From Comamonas fluminis (GTDB lineage: Bacteria; Pseudomonadota; Gammaproteobacteria; Burkholderiales; Burkholderiaceae_C), in contig NZ_CP066783.1 of NCBI RefSeq assembly GCF_019186805.1, positions 1,625,501 to 1,689,500 on the forward strand: DNA of 64,000 nucleotides, given 5' to 3'. The notes beneath the pieces were generated by a model. That model was not told the origin of the DNA and did not search any database. It saw nothing but the letters and a program-made list of their open reading frames with translations. Within the stretch, counting starts at the first letter, position 1. Each line of letters opens with the position of its first letter. Below are positions 55,060 to 64,000 of this stretch, one piece after another. Both the position numbers and the translations under genes were made by a program.

Positions 55060-57246
55060 ATGAGTCTCGCCCACGCATCTGTTTCCGTACTGCGCACCTG
55101 CTTTGTTCAGGCGGTGCGCCGTTCAGATACCTTGATGCTGCGCCTGCTGCAGCGTACGGAGTACGCCCTGGAGCAGGCGCTTTTTACTGATTTTTCGTCG
55201 TCCAGACGCGACGTGCTGAGCGCGGCCCTGCACAACCTGCAGCTGCATCGCGCTTACCTCATCAATAGTTACCCTCAGAATTTGCTGGAAGCGCTGGTGC
55301 TTTCGGCGCGTCAGCCGTTCTCGTTCACGGCGCAGTCCATGGACCCCGCGGGGGAGTTGCTCCCTCCCTGGGCTGGAATGGCTGAATCTGCCGACCGGCA
55401 GCTCAAGGTCGAACAAAAGCTGCTGCAGATGGTGGCGCCACAGGTAGAGCTGGCGCTGGCCGATCTGGATGCCCTGATGTGTGGCGCGCAAGGGCTGGAG
55501 ACGGCAGACCCCGAGTGCAACCCGCTGCGCCCCGAAAACTATGTGCGGGCTCTGGATCAGTCGCTGACGGCTGTGCAGCCAGCAACAGAGGTGGCGCAGT
55601 GCTGGCGCGATCTCATGGGCCAGAACCTGGGTGGCATTCTGGTGTCTGAATACACCAGAGCCGCCACTTTCCTGCGCCAGCAGGGCGTTCACCCTGCGCA
55701 CTATGGCGCCAGACCCTCGGATTCACATCAAACGCAAAGCCTGCTGACGTTGAGGCTGCTGCAGGAAATGGCGTCTGACCTGCGCTGGATTGATGACAGC
55801 CACTGCACCGTTCCGCAGTCGCTGACGGACTCCATGCTGGCAGACTGGCCCCAACAGGCTGCTCTGGCCGTCACGACGCCTGATGTGCTGACGGGGCTGA
55901 ATACGGGCTGGGCCTCGTTTTCCAGCACGGCATTGCAAGCCATCGAGCCATCGCAGGTTACTGCTGGCGCCGCTTTCCTGGGGCTGGTGCAGCCCACTCA
56001 GGCACCGCGCCCTCTGGTGCATGCGCGAACCGTGCAGCGCATGATGGTGCATATGACGGCGGATGGCAGACTGCTGCCTCCGGTGCAGCGTGTGCTCAGG
56101 CAGCTGGAGCCTCTGTTGATACGGCTGGTGGAGCAGGACACCACTTTTTTTGATGACCGGCAGCACCCGGCCCGCCAGTTACTGGATGAGTTGACGGCGC
56201 GCAGTCTGTGGTTTGTCAGCGAATCAGCCCTAGGCTTTGCCCACTTTATCGGGGTGGCTGAAGTGGTGGCGGCCAAGCTGCAGGGCATGCAGCAGGTTAA
56301 TGCCCAGGTATTCGCTCTGGCGCTGCAGTTTGTGCGCGAACAGTGGCCGCCAGAAGGTGGCAGGACGGCTGCAGTGGCCTTGCAGAGTCACTTTGCCGAG
56401 CCCGGAAATTCCACGCAAGGCTTGATGACTTCGGCGCTGGGTTTGCTGGAAAAAGCTTCTTTTCAGCAGGCGGTGCAGGTCAGGCCTGATACCCAGAGCA
56501 TTGCACAGACCATTCGCAACCTGCCCAGTGCACAGGGTGTGCCCGAAGATATTCTGGACTTCGTGACCGGCCCCTGGGCACAGGTGATTGCCCAGGCGCA
56601 GCAAGGGCAGGGTGATGGTGCCGAGCGAGACCCCGGTGGCTACCTGGCACTGGTGCCCAGTTTGCTGTGGAGCGTTTCGGCACAGGCGGAGCAGGATACG
56701 GCCAAGCTGGTGAATCTGGCGCCCAAGCTGCAGCGGAGGCTGGCCAAAGGCTTGCGCAGCGTGGGGCGCACCGAGGCAGAGATTGCAGCGCTGGCGGCGC
56801 GCATAGGCAGTTTGCAGCAGGGTGTGCTGGATATGGGCAGCATCGCTGCGGCCAGGGCCGCACAAGATGCTGCACAGGCGCCGTTGCAGGCTGCAGCTTT
56901 CCCCGCGACGGCGCCCATGCAGCTTGCTGTGATGGATGCCGGGGCCATGGCGGCGCCAGAGCAGGTCTTGATGCAGTCGGAGCCGACGAGGGCGCAAGAA
57001 CAGGGGCAGGAGCAAGAACAAAGCCAGGTGCAAGCGCAGGAGTCTGCGCAATGGGCCTTGGGCACCTGGGTAGAACTGCGCAGCGAACGCCAGCAACTGC
57101 GCACACAGCTGACCTGGGTCAGCCCTCAGCAAAGCCTGTTTTTGTTTACCGCCGAAGATGGCAGCACGCAGAGCATGACACGCCGTATGCGCGACAAACT
57201 GCTGGCCAAGGGGCAGCTGACGCGTATTGCAATGCAGCAGGTGTAG
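55060..57246 (+). CDS. DUF1631 family protein
   Basis: This 728-aa protein is mostly helical, with Ala, Gln and Leu rich segments. The C-terminal 60 residues (WVELRSERQQLRTQLTWVSP, then LFLFTAEDGSTQSMTRRMRD) form a PilZ-like or beta-rich end typical of DUF1631. Before that is a low-complexity Glu/Gln linker (EQGQEQEQSQVQAQES). No enzymatic motif is known. The start ATG 55060 is used, since the longer frame begins with TTG. It lies 48 nt after ettA, likely co-transcribed. Confidence 0.8.
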   Translation: MSLAHASVSVLRTCFVQAVRRSDTLMLRLLQRTEYALEQALFTDFSSSRRDVLSAALHNLQLHRAYLINSYPQNLLEALVLSARQPFSFTAQSMDPAGELLPPWAGMAESADRQLKVEQKLLQMVAPQVELALADLDALMCGAQGLETADPECNPLRPENYVRALDQSLTAVQPATEVAQCWRDLMGQNLGGILVSEYTRAATFLRQQGVHPAHYGARPSDSHQTQSLLTLRLLQEMASDLRWIDDSHCTVPQSLTDSMLADWPQQAALAVTTPDVLTGLNTGWASFSSTALQAIEPSQVTAGAAFLGLVQPTQAPRPLVHARTVQRMMVHMTADGRLLPPVQRVLRQLEPLLIRLVEQDTTFFDDRQHPARQLLDELTARSLWFVSESALGFAHFIGVAEVVAAKLQGMQQVNAQVFALALQFVREQWPPEGGRTAAVALQSHFAEPGNSTQGLMTSALGLLEKASFQQAVQVRPDTQSIAQTIRNLPSAQGVPEDILDFVTGPWAQVIAQAQQGQGDGAERDPGGYLALVPSLLWSVSAQAEQDTAKLVNLAPKLQRRLAKGLRSVGRTEAEIAALAARIGSLQQGVLDMGSIAAARAAQDAAQAPLQAAAFPATAPMQLAVMDAGAMAAPEQVLMQSEPTRAQEQGQEQEQSQVQAQESAQWALGTWVELRSERQQLRTQLTWVSPQQSLFLFTAEDGSTQSMTRRMRDKLLAKGQLTRIAMQQV

Positions 57247-57273
57247 TCAGCTTGGCAGGCCTTATGGCTGGGT

Positions 57274-58308
57274 TCAGGTCGCGGCCATATCGGCAGCTGC
57301 AGGGAGTGTGGGCTGGTCCGTAACCTCTACGGCTGTCGCCAGTAAAATGGCCCGGGCAGTCGCCACCGCTGCGGCTTCGGCAGCCAGTGTGCACAAGGTC
57401 ATCATGCCCAGGCTCTTGCCACTTTGGCCCGTACCCAGGGTAAACAGACTGTCTCCATCGCTCATGGTGTGCACGGGGTTGATGGCGCGGGCCAGCCCAT
57501 CGTGGGAAACAACGGCCAACCGATGGGCCTGGGCTTTGGTCAGTTGCGCGTCGGTGGCAATCACGCCAATCGTGGTGTTGCTGCCAGCCAGCACGGGGCG
57601 GGGCTCTTCGCCAGCCAGCAGGGCATCGCGCGTGCTGATGAGGCCCTGTCCATCGCGGCTGCGAGCGCCCGCCAGCAACTGACCGGTAAAAGGGTTGAGC
57701 ACATCGCCTAAAGCGTTGCAGGCAATGATGGCGCCCACGGTCACGCCTTCCACCGTGAAGCTGGCTGTGCCAATGCCACCCTTCATGGCGCGATCCAGAC
57801 CAAAGACTTTACCGACGACGGCGCCAGCTCCGGCTCCCACACTGCCCTCTGCAATGCGCTCGGTGCTGACACCTGAGGCCGCACTCTGGCTGGCTGCATA
57901 CCCTGCAGCGGCATCGGGGCGTATGCGCCAGTCGCCCATCATCACGTCGAACAGCACGGCAGCGGGCACCAGTGGAATGCGGCCCACGCCAATGTCCAGA
58001 CCTGCGCCTTGCTCTTCCAGCCAGCGCACCGCCCCTGTGGCTGCATCCAGCCCCCAGGCGCTACCGCCAGACAGCATGATGCCGTGCACCTGCTGCACCA
58101 GATTGCTGGGGTGGAGCAAATCGGTTTCACGCGTTCCGGGCGCTGCGCCGCGCACATCAACGCCGCCTGTAGCGCCTTCGGGGCACAGCACGGCTGTGCA
58201 GCCTGTGGGGCGGCGGCTGTCGGTGAAGTGGCCCACCTTCAGACCTTTGACGCGGCCGATATGCCCTTCGTGATTGAGCAAGTCCTGGATGGAGGTGATG
58301 GCTGGCAT
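57274..58308 (-). CDS. P1 family peptidase (DmpA/NylC-like)
   Basis: This 344-aa Ntn-type hydrolase carries GCTAVLCPEGATGGVDVRGA near residue 37, LSGGSAWGLDAATGAVRWLE near 79 and the processing region AGSNTTIGVIATDAQLTKAQ near 242. Here autocleavage before a Thr would free the nucleophile. DmpA and NylC are relatives (aminopeptidase/esterase and nylon oligomer hydrolase). Substrate is unknown. It is convergent with the DUF1631 gene. Confidence 0.9.
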   Translation of the reverse strand: MPAITSIQDLLNHEGHIGRVKGLKVGHFTDSRRPTGCTAVLCPEGATGGVDVRGAAPGTRETDLLHPSNLVQQVHGIMLSGGSAWGLDAATGAVRWLEEQGAGLDIGVGRIPLVPAAVLFDVMMGDWRIRPDAAAGYAASQSAASGVSTERIAEGSVGAGAGAVVGKVFGLDRAMKGGIGTASFTVEGVTVGAIIACNALGDVLNPFTGQLLAGARSRDGQGLISTRDALLAGEEPRPVLAGSNTTIGVIATDAQLTKAQAHRLAVVSHDGLARAINPVHTMSDGDSLFTLGTGQSGKSLGMMTLCTLAAEAAAVATARAILLATAVEVTDQPTLPAAADMAAT

Positions 58309-58479
58309 GTGAAGACCTTTGGAGAGATGGCAGAAATGATGTTGCAGTTCTTATATTTTTATATGGATAAGCAGATGGATTTTTATTCTTAGAAGGAGGG
58401 CGTCACAGGGTTCATACTTACTTCATTGCTGCGGTGCAAAAAACGCGCTGCAAAAGTTCAGATTTTCAAGGAGTGATTC

Positions 58480-59316
58480 ATGTCCGCACGTTTTTCTTTT
58501 GACGCCAGCCGCCGCGCCGTTCTGGCCACTGCCGCCATGGCCTTGCTGGTCACCGCAGGCGCCCCGGCCATGGCCGATGATGGCAGCAAGAAAAATCTGC
58601 TGATTGGTGCGACGGCTGGCTCCAACTATGACTTGCTGCAAAAAGGCATCCTGCCCCAGCTGCAAAAGCAGGGCTACAAGATCAAGCTGGTGGAGTTCAA
58701 CGACTATGTGCAGCCCAATCTGGCGCTGAGCGATGGATCGCTGGATGCCAACTTCTTCCAGCACCGCGCTTATTTCGAGCAGTTCACCACGGATCGCAAG
58801 CTGGCGCTGACCGCCATCGTTCAGGGCCCTGTGGCACCCATGGGCGTGTACAGCAAAAAGCACAAATCGCTGGCTGATATCAGGAGCGGTGCCAAGGTAG
58901 CGCTGCCCAACGATCCCAGCAATCTGGCCCGCGCATTGCTGGTGCTGCAGCAGGCTGGTCTGGTCAAAGTCAAGGAAGGTGTGAACCCTGCCCGTATCTC
59001 TGAGCTGGATCTGGCTTCCAACCCGCATAAGCTCAAGTTTGTGGCCCTCGAGGCTGCCCAGTTGCCACGCGTGCTGGAAGATGCGGACTATGTGGTGGTC
59101 AACGGCAACTTTGCCGTTTCCTCGGGTCTGAAGCTCAGCGAAGCCGTGGTGCTGGAAAAGACCCCCGATCAGTATCTGAACGTGGTGGCCGTGAAGACTG
59201 GCAACGAAAAGTCGCAGTGGGCCAAGGATCTGGCTGCCGCCTACAAGTCGCCTGAATTCAAGGCTGTGGTGGACAGCCAGTTCCCCGGCTACGCCAAGCC
59301 TGCTTTTCTGAAGTAA
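58480..59316 (+). CDS. metQ: MetQ/NlpA family substrate-binding protein
   Basis: This 278-aa protein belongs to the MetQ/NlpA family: GATAGSNYDLLQKGILPQLQ, VEFNDYVQPNLALSDGSLDA and NFFQHRAYFEQF. It should bind methionine or a related amino acid for an ABC importer. The signal is ASRRAVLATAAMALLVTAGA with a twin Arg, and it ends AMADD without the lipobox Cys that MetQ normally has, so the protein is probably a soluble periplasmic one. The ATPase and permease genes are not adjacent. AAGGAG 7 nt upstream supports the start. Confidence 0.88.
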   Translation: MSARFSFDASRRAVLATAAMALLVTAGAPAMADDGSKKNLLIGATAGSNYDLLQKGILPQLQKQGYKIKLVEFNDYVQPNLALSDGSLDANFFQHRAYFEQFTTDRKLALTAIVQGPVAPMGVYSKKHKSLADIRSGAKVALPNDPSNLARALLVLQQAGLVKVKEGVNPARISELDLASNPHKLKFVALEAAQLPRVLEDADYVVVNGNFAVSSGLKLSEAVVLEKTPDQYLNVVAVKTGNEKSQWAKDLAAAYKSPEFKAVVDSQFPGYAKPAFLK

Positions 59317-59336
59317 GCAACTCGGGCCTTATGAGC

Positions 59337-59363
59337 AAGGGACTGCAATGCAGTCCCTTTTTT
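59337..59363 (+). terminator. metQ terminator
   Basis: AAGGGACTGCA and TGCAGTCCCTT pair almost without a loop, followed by TTTT; 20 nt past the metQ stop. Confidence 0.88.
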
Positions 59364-59373
59364 GTGGGTGTCG

Positions 59374-60576
59374 TTACTGCACGAGGGCATGTATTTCGTC
59401 TTCCAGGTGCTGCAAGGCACGCAGCTCAATTTGCTGCAAGGCCTTTTGCTGGGACAAGGATAAGTCACCGAGCATTGCGGCGGCGCCCATATCGGTGAGC
59501 ACGGCTTTGCCACTGCTCAGATCGCACAGAGTGTTGTGCGCATACAGATCGCCATGCAGCAGCCCGCTCTGGTGCAGATGGCTGACGGCGGCACGAATGC
59601 CCTGAATCAGCTGCTGTGCAATATCAGCACTCAGGCGCAGGCTGGTGGCATAGACATCACGGGTGCAGCTTTCAAAACTGGGCGGCGCGGCCAGCGCTTG
59701 CATCTGTGGGCCAAGCAGGGGCAAAGCCATGGCCAGACGCCCCTCGGGTGCACCGGTTACGGCGGCAAGCGGTGTCAGCAGATGCGGGTGAGTGCCTGCA
59801 GCCAGGCCCGCAGCCAGTTCGGACTGCGGCGTGCCGTCGCTGGTGAATGCCGCCTTGAAGACCTTGAGGGCCAGCGTTTGATCACCGTAGCTTGCGCGGT
59901 AGATATGGCCGCTGGCGCCTTCACCCAGCAGCTCATGCAGCTGCATGTTTTGATAAAAATAGGGTTCTAGTCCAGATGTATCAAGCGCAAGCAGCTCACT
60001 TTTTTGCGTAATCGGGTTGCCCGCCAGTGCCAGCCAGCTCAGGGTGGGTAACTGAAAAATGGGCTCTGGCACGCTGGTGAATCGATTGCTGGCAATGCGC
60101 AGCAGCTCTAGCCGCTGGCAGTGCACCAAGGATGCGGGCAGGCTGACGAGCTGGTTGCAGGACAGCATCAGCTTTTGCAGGCGCGTGCAGTTGCCCAGCG
60201 ACTCGGGCAGTGTCTGCAGCTGGTTATCCGTCAAAATCAGCCAGCGCAGGCGCGGCGGCAGACTGTCTGCGGGGACATGGGCAATGCGGCAGGCCTTGAA
60301 ACCCACCATCTCCAGCTGTGGCATCTGGCCCAGTACAGAAGGCAGTTCGGTGAATGGGTTGTTCGATGCAAACAGAATCCGCAGCCGCGCAAATCGCGTC
60401 AGATCATCGGGCAGGGTGGTGAGCTGGTTGCCCGACAGATCGAGAATCTCTAGCGTCTCAGTCAGCGCGTACAGTGCGTCGGGAAACTGGGTCAGGTCGT
60501 CACTGATGCGGATATGGTGTGCCCCTGCCAGGGAGCCATCTGCCAGGCCGGAGTGAAACTGTTCAAGCGTCAACAT
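59374..60576 (-). CDS. Leucine-rich repeat protein kinase
   Basis: This 400-aa protein has about seven leucine-rich repeats at residues 35-210 (LEILDLSGNQLTTLPDDLTR, LRWLILTDNQLQTLPESLGN, LQKLMLSCNQLVSLPASL). A eukaryotic-like kinase domain follows, with the Gly loop LLGEGASGHIYRASYG near 214, the VAIK-like Lys in LALKVFKA and the catalytic loop GLLHGDLYAHNTL near 340. The DFG motif is changed to DMG (VLTDMGAA). It has no transmembrane segment, so it acts in the cytoplasm or is delivered. Such LRR kinases occur in several proteobacteria; the target is unknown. It diverges from the SUKH-like gene by 47 nt. Confidence 0.9.
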   Translation of the reverse strand: MLTLEQFHSGLADGSLAGAHHIRISDDLTQFPDALYALTETLEILDLSGNQLTTLPDDLTRFARLRILFASNNPFTELPSVLGQMPQLEMVGFKACRIAHVPADSLPPRLRWLILTDNQLQTLPESLGNCTRLQKLMLSCNQLVSLPASLVHCQRLELLRIASNRFTSVPEPIFQLPTLSWLALAGNPITQKSELLALDTSGLEPYFYQNMQLHELLGEGASGHIYRASYGDQTLALKVFKAAFTSDGTPQSELAAGLAAGTHPHLLTPLAAVTGAPEGRLAMALPLLGPQMQALAAPPSFESCTRDVYATSLRLSADIAQQLIQGIRAAVSHLHQSGLLHGDLYAHNTLCDLSSGKAVLTDMGAAAMLGDLSLSQQKALQQIELRALQHLEDEIHALVQ

Positions 60577-60623
60577 AGGTCGCGCAGTCTAAGCCTGATG
60601 CGCGAAATGCAGGGAATGAACGT

Positions 60624-61601
60624 ATGAAAATCTTCAAAGACTTGCCGGCTCTGGTGCAGGCATTGCCGGATCTGGCCGTGAGCGACTGGGTAGATTTGCC
60701 CGCTGCAGCAGCGGCCCAGCTCAATGCGCCGGGGCTTGTGCCTCCCGCTGAAGTGCTGGCGCAGCCCACCCTGCGTTTTGTGCTGCGCGCGGGCGGTGAG
60801 GCACCCCGCATGGGCTATACGCCGTGGTTGCCTGTGGCTGTGCTGGCGCAGATGAGCTGGCCCTCGCCGCAGGATTCGGTAGGCTGGTCTGAATTTCTGC
60901 AGGCCGAGTTTGGGCGCAGCCAGCGTTTTGCCAAACAGCAACAGGTTTGGGCGGACGCAGATGTGCCCGAGCCATTCTGGCCGCCAGCTTCTGCAACCGA
61001 AGAGCAGCGCCTGGGCTATTGGTATCTGGGCCTGCAAGCCCATGCCTGGCTGGATGAGGAAACTGTGCAGCCCACGCCTTTCAGCCCTGCCGAACTGCGA
61101 CTGTGCGAGTGGCGGCTGGGCGGCAAGCTGCCGGAGGCGCTGCGCGACTATCTGCTGCAACTGGGCGTACTGGACTGGGCCGAGCGTTTGCTGAGCCCGC
61201 GCTTTGATCTGAAGGCGCCTGACGAAGATATGGACGCCATCGGACCGGTCTCTGTGGTGTTCCCGGGAGTGGCCGACATTGTGGAAATGCAGGGGCCGGA
61301 GCATTCGTCTCAGTTGCAGGCAGAGCTGCAGCAACTGGTGGCCTTTGGCGACTACCTGGGCAATGGCAACCTCTGGTGCTTTGACCGGCGCGATGGCTCT
61401 GTCTGGTATCTGGACCATGACAGCAGCCCTTTGCTGACGCGTGTGTTTGAGGATGCGGGGAACTACCTGGACGCGCTGGTCATGATGGCGCTGTGCCGAG
61501 CCCACGCCATTGCAGGCGGGCGGGGCGATGGTGACGAAGTCGCTGAAGTCATGCTGAGCCAGCGCTTGGGCAAAGATCTGATTGAAAAGTGGATGTATTA
61601 A
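60624..61601 (+). CDS. SMI1/KNR4 (SUKH)-like protein
   Basis: This 325-aa protein carries in its C-terminal half CEWRLGGKLPEALRDYLLQL, LVAFGDYLGNGNLWCFDRRD and VWYLDHDSS, a pattern resembling SUKH domains. These often serve as immunity proteins for toxins. The N-terminal 150 residues are Ala/Pro/Trp-rich and not recognised. No toxin gene is adjacent. It diverges from the LRR kinase, and the ankyrin gene follows 103 nt downstream on the same strand. Role in this location unknown. Confidence 0.7.
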   Translation: MKIFKDLPALVQALPDLAVSDWVDLPAAAAAQLNAPGLVPPAEVLAQPTLRFVLRAGGEAPRMGYTPWLPVAVLAQMSWPSPQDSVGWSEFLQAEFGRSQRFAKQQQVWADADVPEPFWPPASATEEQRLGYWYLGLQAHAWLDEETVQPTPFSPAELRLCEWRLGGKLPEALRDYLLQLGVLDWAERLLSPRFDLKAPDEDMDAIGPVSVVFPGVADIVEMQGPEHSSQLQAELQQLVAFGDYLGNGNLWCFDRRDGSVWYLDHDSSPLLTRVFEDAGNYLDALVMMALCRAHAIAGGRGDGDEVAEVMLSQRLGKDLIEKWMY

Positions 61602-61704
61602 CGAACGGATACAGACTGGGCCAGCGCAAGGTGCAACAACGGTCCGGGCGCTTTGAAGGCCGCGCTAAAGTGACTCTCAGTCGCCACACAAAGGACTGTT
61701 GTTC

Positions 61705-62865
61705 ATGACAATGAAACTGATCAAGGCTGCGGAAAGTGGAGATATTGCGGCCCTGGAAAAGCGCCTGACCGCAGGCGACGATATTGGCTTTGTGCAAAAG
61801 GGCACAGGCTTTACGGCGCTGACCGTTGCCTTGCATTGCAGCCATTTCGACGCAGGTCAATGGCTGATCGACAGCGGCAGTCCGCTGGATGCGATCTGCA
61901 ACGTGATGGGCTGGACCCCTGCGGGCTGGGCCGCCAGCAATGGCCAGGAGCAGGCCTTGCAAATGCTCAAAGATGCGGGTGCCGACCTGGATAAAACGCA
62001 GGATGCGCAAGGCCGCACGCCCTATCTGATTGCGGTGGATTTTGGCAAATGGGATGCAGTGCGCTGGTTTTGGACTGCGGGCGTGGACTTGCAGCGCCGT
62101 GATGCGCGTGGCATGACGGCCCATGACCTGCTGGTGAGCAGCCAGCGTCAGGTGCCTCCTGACCTGCTGGCGCGTACAGCGCTTGACGCGGCCAAGGCGC
62201 CTGCGCGATCTGCGGCAGCCAGCCCGCTTGATGGAATACAGCCCTGGCCTGATGAGGCATGGGTGCAACTGCATTGGCCTGAGGACTTTCCTGCACTGCC
62301 AGCGCAGTACAACGAAAAAGCGGTGGCCGATGGCTCGGACAAAGGCTTTTTTGACGAGGCCTTTCACCAGACCATGGCGGAAAGCCTCGCTCCGGCGCTG
62401 GCGTCACCCACGGCTGCGGTGCGCAGTTGGGCATGGACGCAAAGCCATTGGGAGCGTGAGGCGCGCGAGGCGGTAGAGGCGCTGTTGGGCGACGATTTGC
62501 CGCCCTACATTGCCGAGTACCAGCGCCAGATGGTGGGCGGCGCCATGATTCGGCATGCCTTTCTGCACCCCAGGGCCCGGCGTGCGCACCCCGCACGTTT
62601 GCCAGATCTGGTCAGCATTCACGAGGATCTGCAACTGCTGCATGTGCAGCCCGATGGCGCGAACAAGGTGGTTGTGGCGGCCCTGGCCCATCGCCCACTG
62701 CAAGCGGATGCCAGTGACGCGCAGTGGCTGCAGTTGCTTAAAGACTTGCAGGAGTTGCGCTTTACCGTGGTGTGCAGCAAAAAGGGCAAAGTGCAGCACT
62801 GGCGCGTGGATGCGGTGGAGATGCGGATGTACGGCAGCCAGACTGTGTGGAGTACGCTGTTGTAA
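61705..62865 (+). CDS. Ankyrin repeat protein
   Basis: This 386-aa protein has about four ankyrin repeats in residues 1-150 (LIKAAESGDIAALEKRLTAG, TPAGWAASNGQEQALQMLKD, AGADLDKTQDAQGRTPYLIA). The C-terminal 230 residues are Trp- and Ala-rich (WAWTQSHWEREAREAVEALL) without a named domain. ATG 61705 has AAGGA 9 nt upstream. It should mediate protein binding in the cytoplasm. The LRR kinase, SUKH and ankyrin genes together look like a small cluster of protein-interaction factors. Confidence 0.82.
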   Translation: MTMKLIKAAESGDIAALEKRLTAGDDIGFVQKGTGFTALTVALHCSHFDAGQWLIDSGSPLDAICNVMGWTPAGWAASNGQEQALQMLKDAGADLDKTQDAQGRTPYLIAVDFGKWDAVRWFWTAGVDLQRRDARGMTAHDLLVSSQRQVPPDLLARTALDAAKAPARSAAASPLDGIQPWPDEAWVQLHWPEDFPALPAQYNEKAVADGSDKGFFDEAFHQTMAESLAPALASPTAAVRSWAWTQSHWEREAREAVEALLGDDLPPYIAEYQRQMVGGAMIRHAFLHPRARRAHPARLPDLVSIHEDLQLLHVQPDGANKVVVAALAHRPLQADASDAQWLQLLKDLQELRFTVVCSKKGKVQHWRVDAVEMRMYGSQTVWSTLL

Positions 62866-63149
62866 AAATAACAAATTTGCCCTAAAGGTGCTGCAGTGAG
62901 GGCCTGCTTGCGCTCATTCATTGAAAAATTTGCTGTCACAAGATGGTCAACGGATGATGAAAGTTCAAATCTTTACCCGTCAAGAGGGCGGAAAAGCATC
63001 ATTCCACATGTTTGTGAGGTAAAGTCCACGCCGCTACCATGTTGATGTCATAGGGCATTGTAAAAATTAAATTTCAGTTGAATAAGAATAATAATGATTA
63101 TTGAAATTTGGTTGGGTATTTAATGGTCAAGATTTAAGTTGCAAAAAAT

Positions 63150-64000
63150 ATGAGAGAGAATCAAGTGTTTCGAATTCGCAAGAACTACATTTCTGCAATT
63201 TTTGCTACAGTCTTTATTCTGCCAAGCGTTAATCTGGCAAGTGCTCAGACAAATTTTTTTCAGGAGATCAGTCCCCAGGAGAAAATTGGCGGTGAGGAAG
63301 TTTCGAAAACATCGACTTCCAGAACTACTCCTTCAGTGAGTGAGGGTCGGCCAGCTGCCTCAGGTGGGATTTTGCTGGATGCTGCCGGTAAAGAGAAAAA
63401 TAGGAATTCCACCATTTCCAAGGTGGAAAAATTGGGTGTGGATGATCGTGGTGCCAAGATGGATTTCCATGAGTCCCCCAGTCAATTTCAAATGTATATT
63501 AAACAGTCAACAGGAAAGAACTTGCCAATTTATGGGCAGTCTCTTTTTGCAAGGCCACAAGCCTATCAGGTTGATGCAGCCGCCCCAACACCAGGTGACT
63601 ATGTTCTGGGCCCTGGTGATGAAGTAAATGTTCAAGTTTGGGGTGGTGTTAATTATGATGGGGTATTGACGGTTGACCGAAATGGTCAAGTCAATATTCC
63701 AAGAGTGGGGGTTGTTAACCTTGCCGGTGTTAAAGCGTCAGGAGTCTCCGCAGCTATTCGATCCCAAATTGCGCAAACCTATACCAATTTTGAGCTGAAT
63801 ACCAATGTGGGACGATTGAAAGGTATTCAGGTTTATGTGGTTGGGCAAGCTAGGCAGCCAGGATCTTATACGCTTTCCAGTCTTGGAACTCTGGCAAATG
63901 CAATTTTTGCCAGTGGCGGGCCTAATGCGCAGGGTTCCATGCGAAATATTCAGTTGAAGCGCAAGGGAAGCGTGGTTGCTACTTTCGATGCATATGATTT
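63150..64000 (+). CDS. Polysaccharide export protein, Wza-like (partial)
   Basis: The open frame begins at ATG 63150 and continues through the end of the window (at least 283 codons). A hydrophobic signal (ISAIFATVFILPSVNLASAQ) is followed by a polar Ser/Thr-rich segment. A poly-export domain follows (YVLGPGDEVNVQVWGGVNYD), then an SLBB-like region (VYVVGQARQPGSYTLSSL, ASGGPN). It forms an outer-membrane secretin-like exit for capsule or exopolysaccharide. It likely opens a polysaccharide gene cluster beyond the window. The 284-bp gap before it (62866-63149) is AT-rich and holds no gene; it should contain the promoter. Confidence 0.85.
   Translation, partial: MRENQVFRIRKNYISAIFATVFILPSVNLASAQTNFFQEISPQEKIGGEEVSKTSTSRTTPSVSEGRPAASGGILLDAAGKEKNRNSTISKVEKLGVDDRGAKMDFHESPSQFQMYIKQSTGKNLPIYGQSLFARPQAYQVDAAAPTPGDYVLGPGDEVNVQVWGGVNYDGVLTVDRNGQVNIPRVGVVNLAGVKASGVSAAIRSQIAQTYTNFELNTNVGRLKGIQVYVVGQARQPGSYTLSSLGTLANAIFASGGPNAQGSMRNIQLKRKGSVVATFDAYD

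Noticed and set aside
1..64000. CRISPR array
   Set aside because: No regularly spaced repeats of 23-47 bp and no cas-like genes were seen anywhere.

Overview
The window looks like a chromosome segment of a beta-proteobacterium of the family Comamonadaceae, most likely Comamonas or a near relative. This is inferred from the high-GC core genes, the AroA-Cmk fusion, the order lapB-lapA-ihfB-rpsA-aroA/cmk-tyrA-pheA-serC-gyrA-ompA-ubiG-gph-ssrA, and the OmpA sequence. It was not tested by any search.

Left core (1-15478). A minus-strand run holds envelope control (lapA/lapB), ihfB, rpsA, aromatic and serine biosynthesis (aroA-cmk, tyrA, pheA, serC) and gyrA. Plus-strand ompA, ubiG and gph follow, then tmRNA (ssrA).

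Genomic island (15456-49098, about 33.6 kb). It is inserted at the 3' end of ssrA. A 24-bp identical repeat marks both ends (15456-15479 and 49075-49098), and a P4-type integrase sits just inside the left end. A 9-mer, GGGGGAACA, occurs five times around the integrase start and again next to the right end, so it is a candidate arm-type site. Three modules follow. (1) 17068-29532 is a six-gene, closely packed plus-strand cluster: SNF2-like helicase, DUF4391 protein, GmrSD-like DUF262/DUF1524 nuclease, type III methyltransferase Mod, RhuM, and type III endonuclease Res. It reads as a composite restriction/defence operon. (2) 29601-40484 carries a lipoprotein and a mobile-element maintenance block: an Xre regulator, an RDF-like protein, a YqaJ exonuclease, a DUF932 protein, a zinc-ribbon/glycine-zipper protein, an AlpA-like regulator, a YagK/YfjJ-type replication protein and a DUF3987 protein. 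An AT-rich unknown gene follows. (3) 41539-48661 is a type II CBASS antiphage operon on the minus strand (CD-NTase, Cap2 E2-E1, Cap3 JAMM protease, Cap4-like SAVED nuclease, plus a 92-aa unknown). It is divergent from a CapH/CapP-like repressor-protease pair and a 215-aa cysteine-containing unknown. The divergent intergenic region contains a perfect 7-bp inverted repeat that is a good operator candidate. Module boundaries contain debris (40485-41538).

Right core (49104-64000). Here are the probable displaced ssrA terminator, tRNA-Arg(UCU), an M14 carboxypeptidase-like lipoprotein, an RhlE-type RNA helicase, EttA, a DUF1631 protein, a P1 (DmpA/NylC-like) peptidase and a MetQ-like binding protein. 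Next come a leucine-rich-repeat protein kinase, a SUKH/SMI1-like protein and an ankyrin protein. The last gene is the start of a Wza-like polysaccharide export gene that runs off the window.
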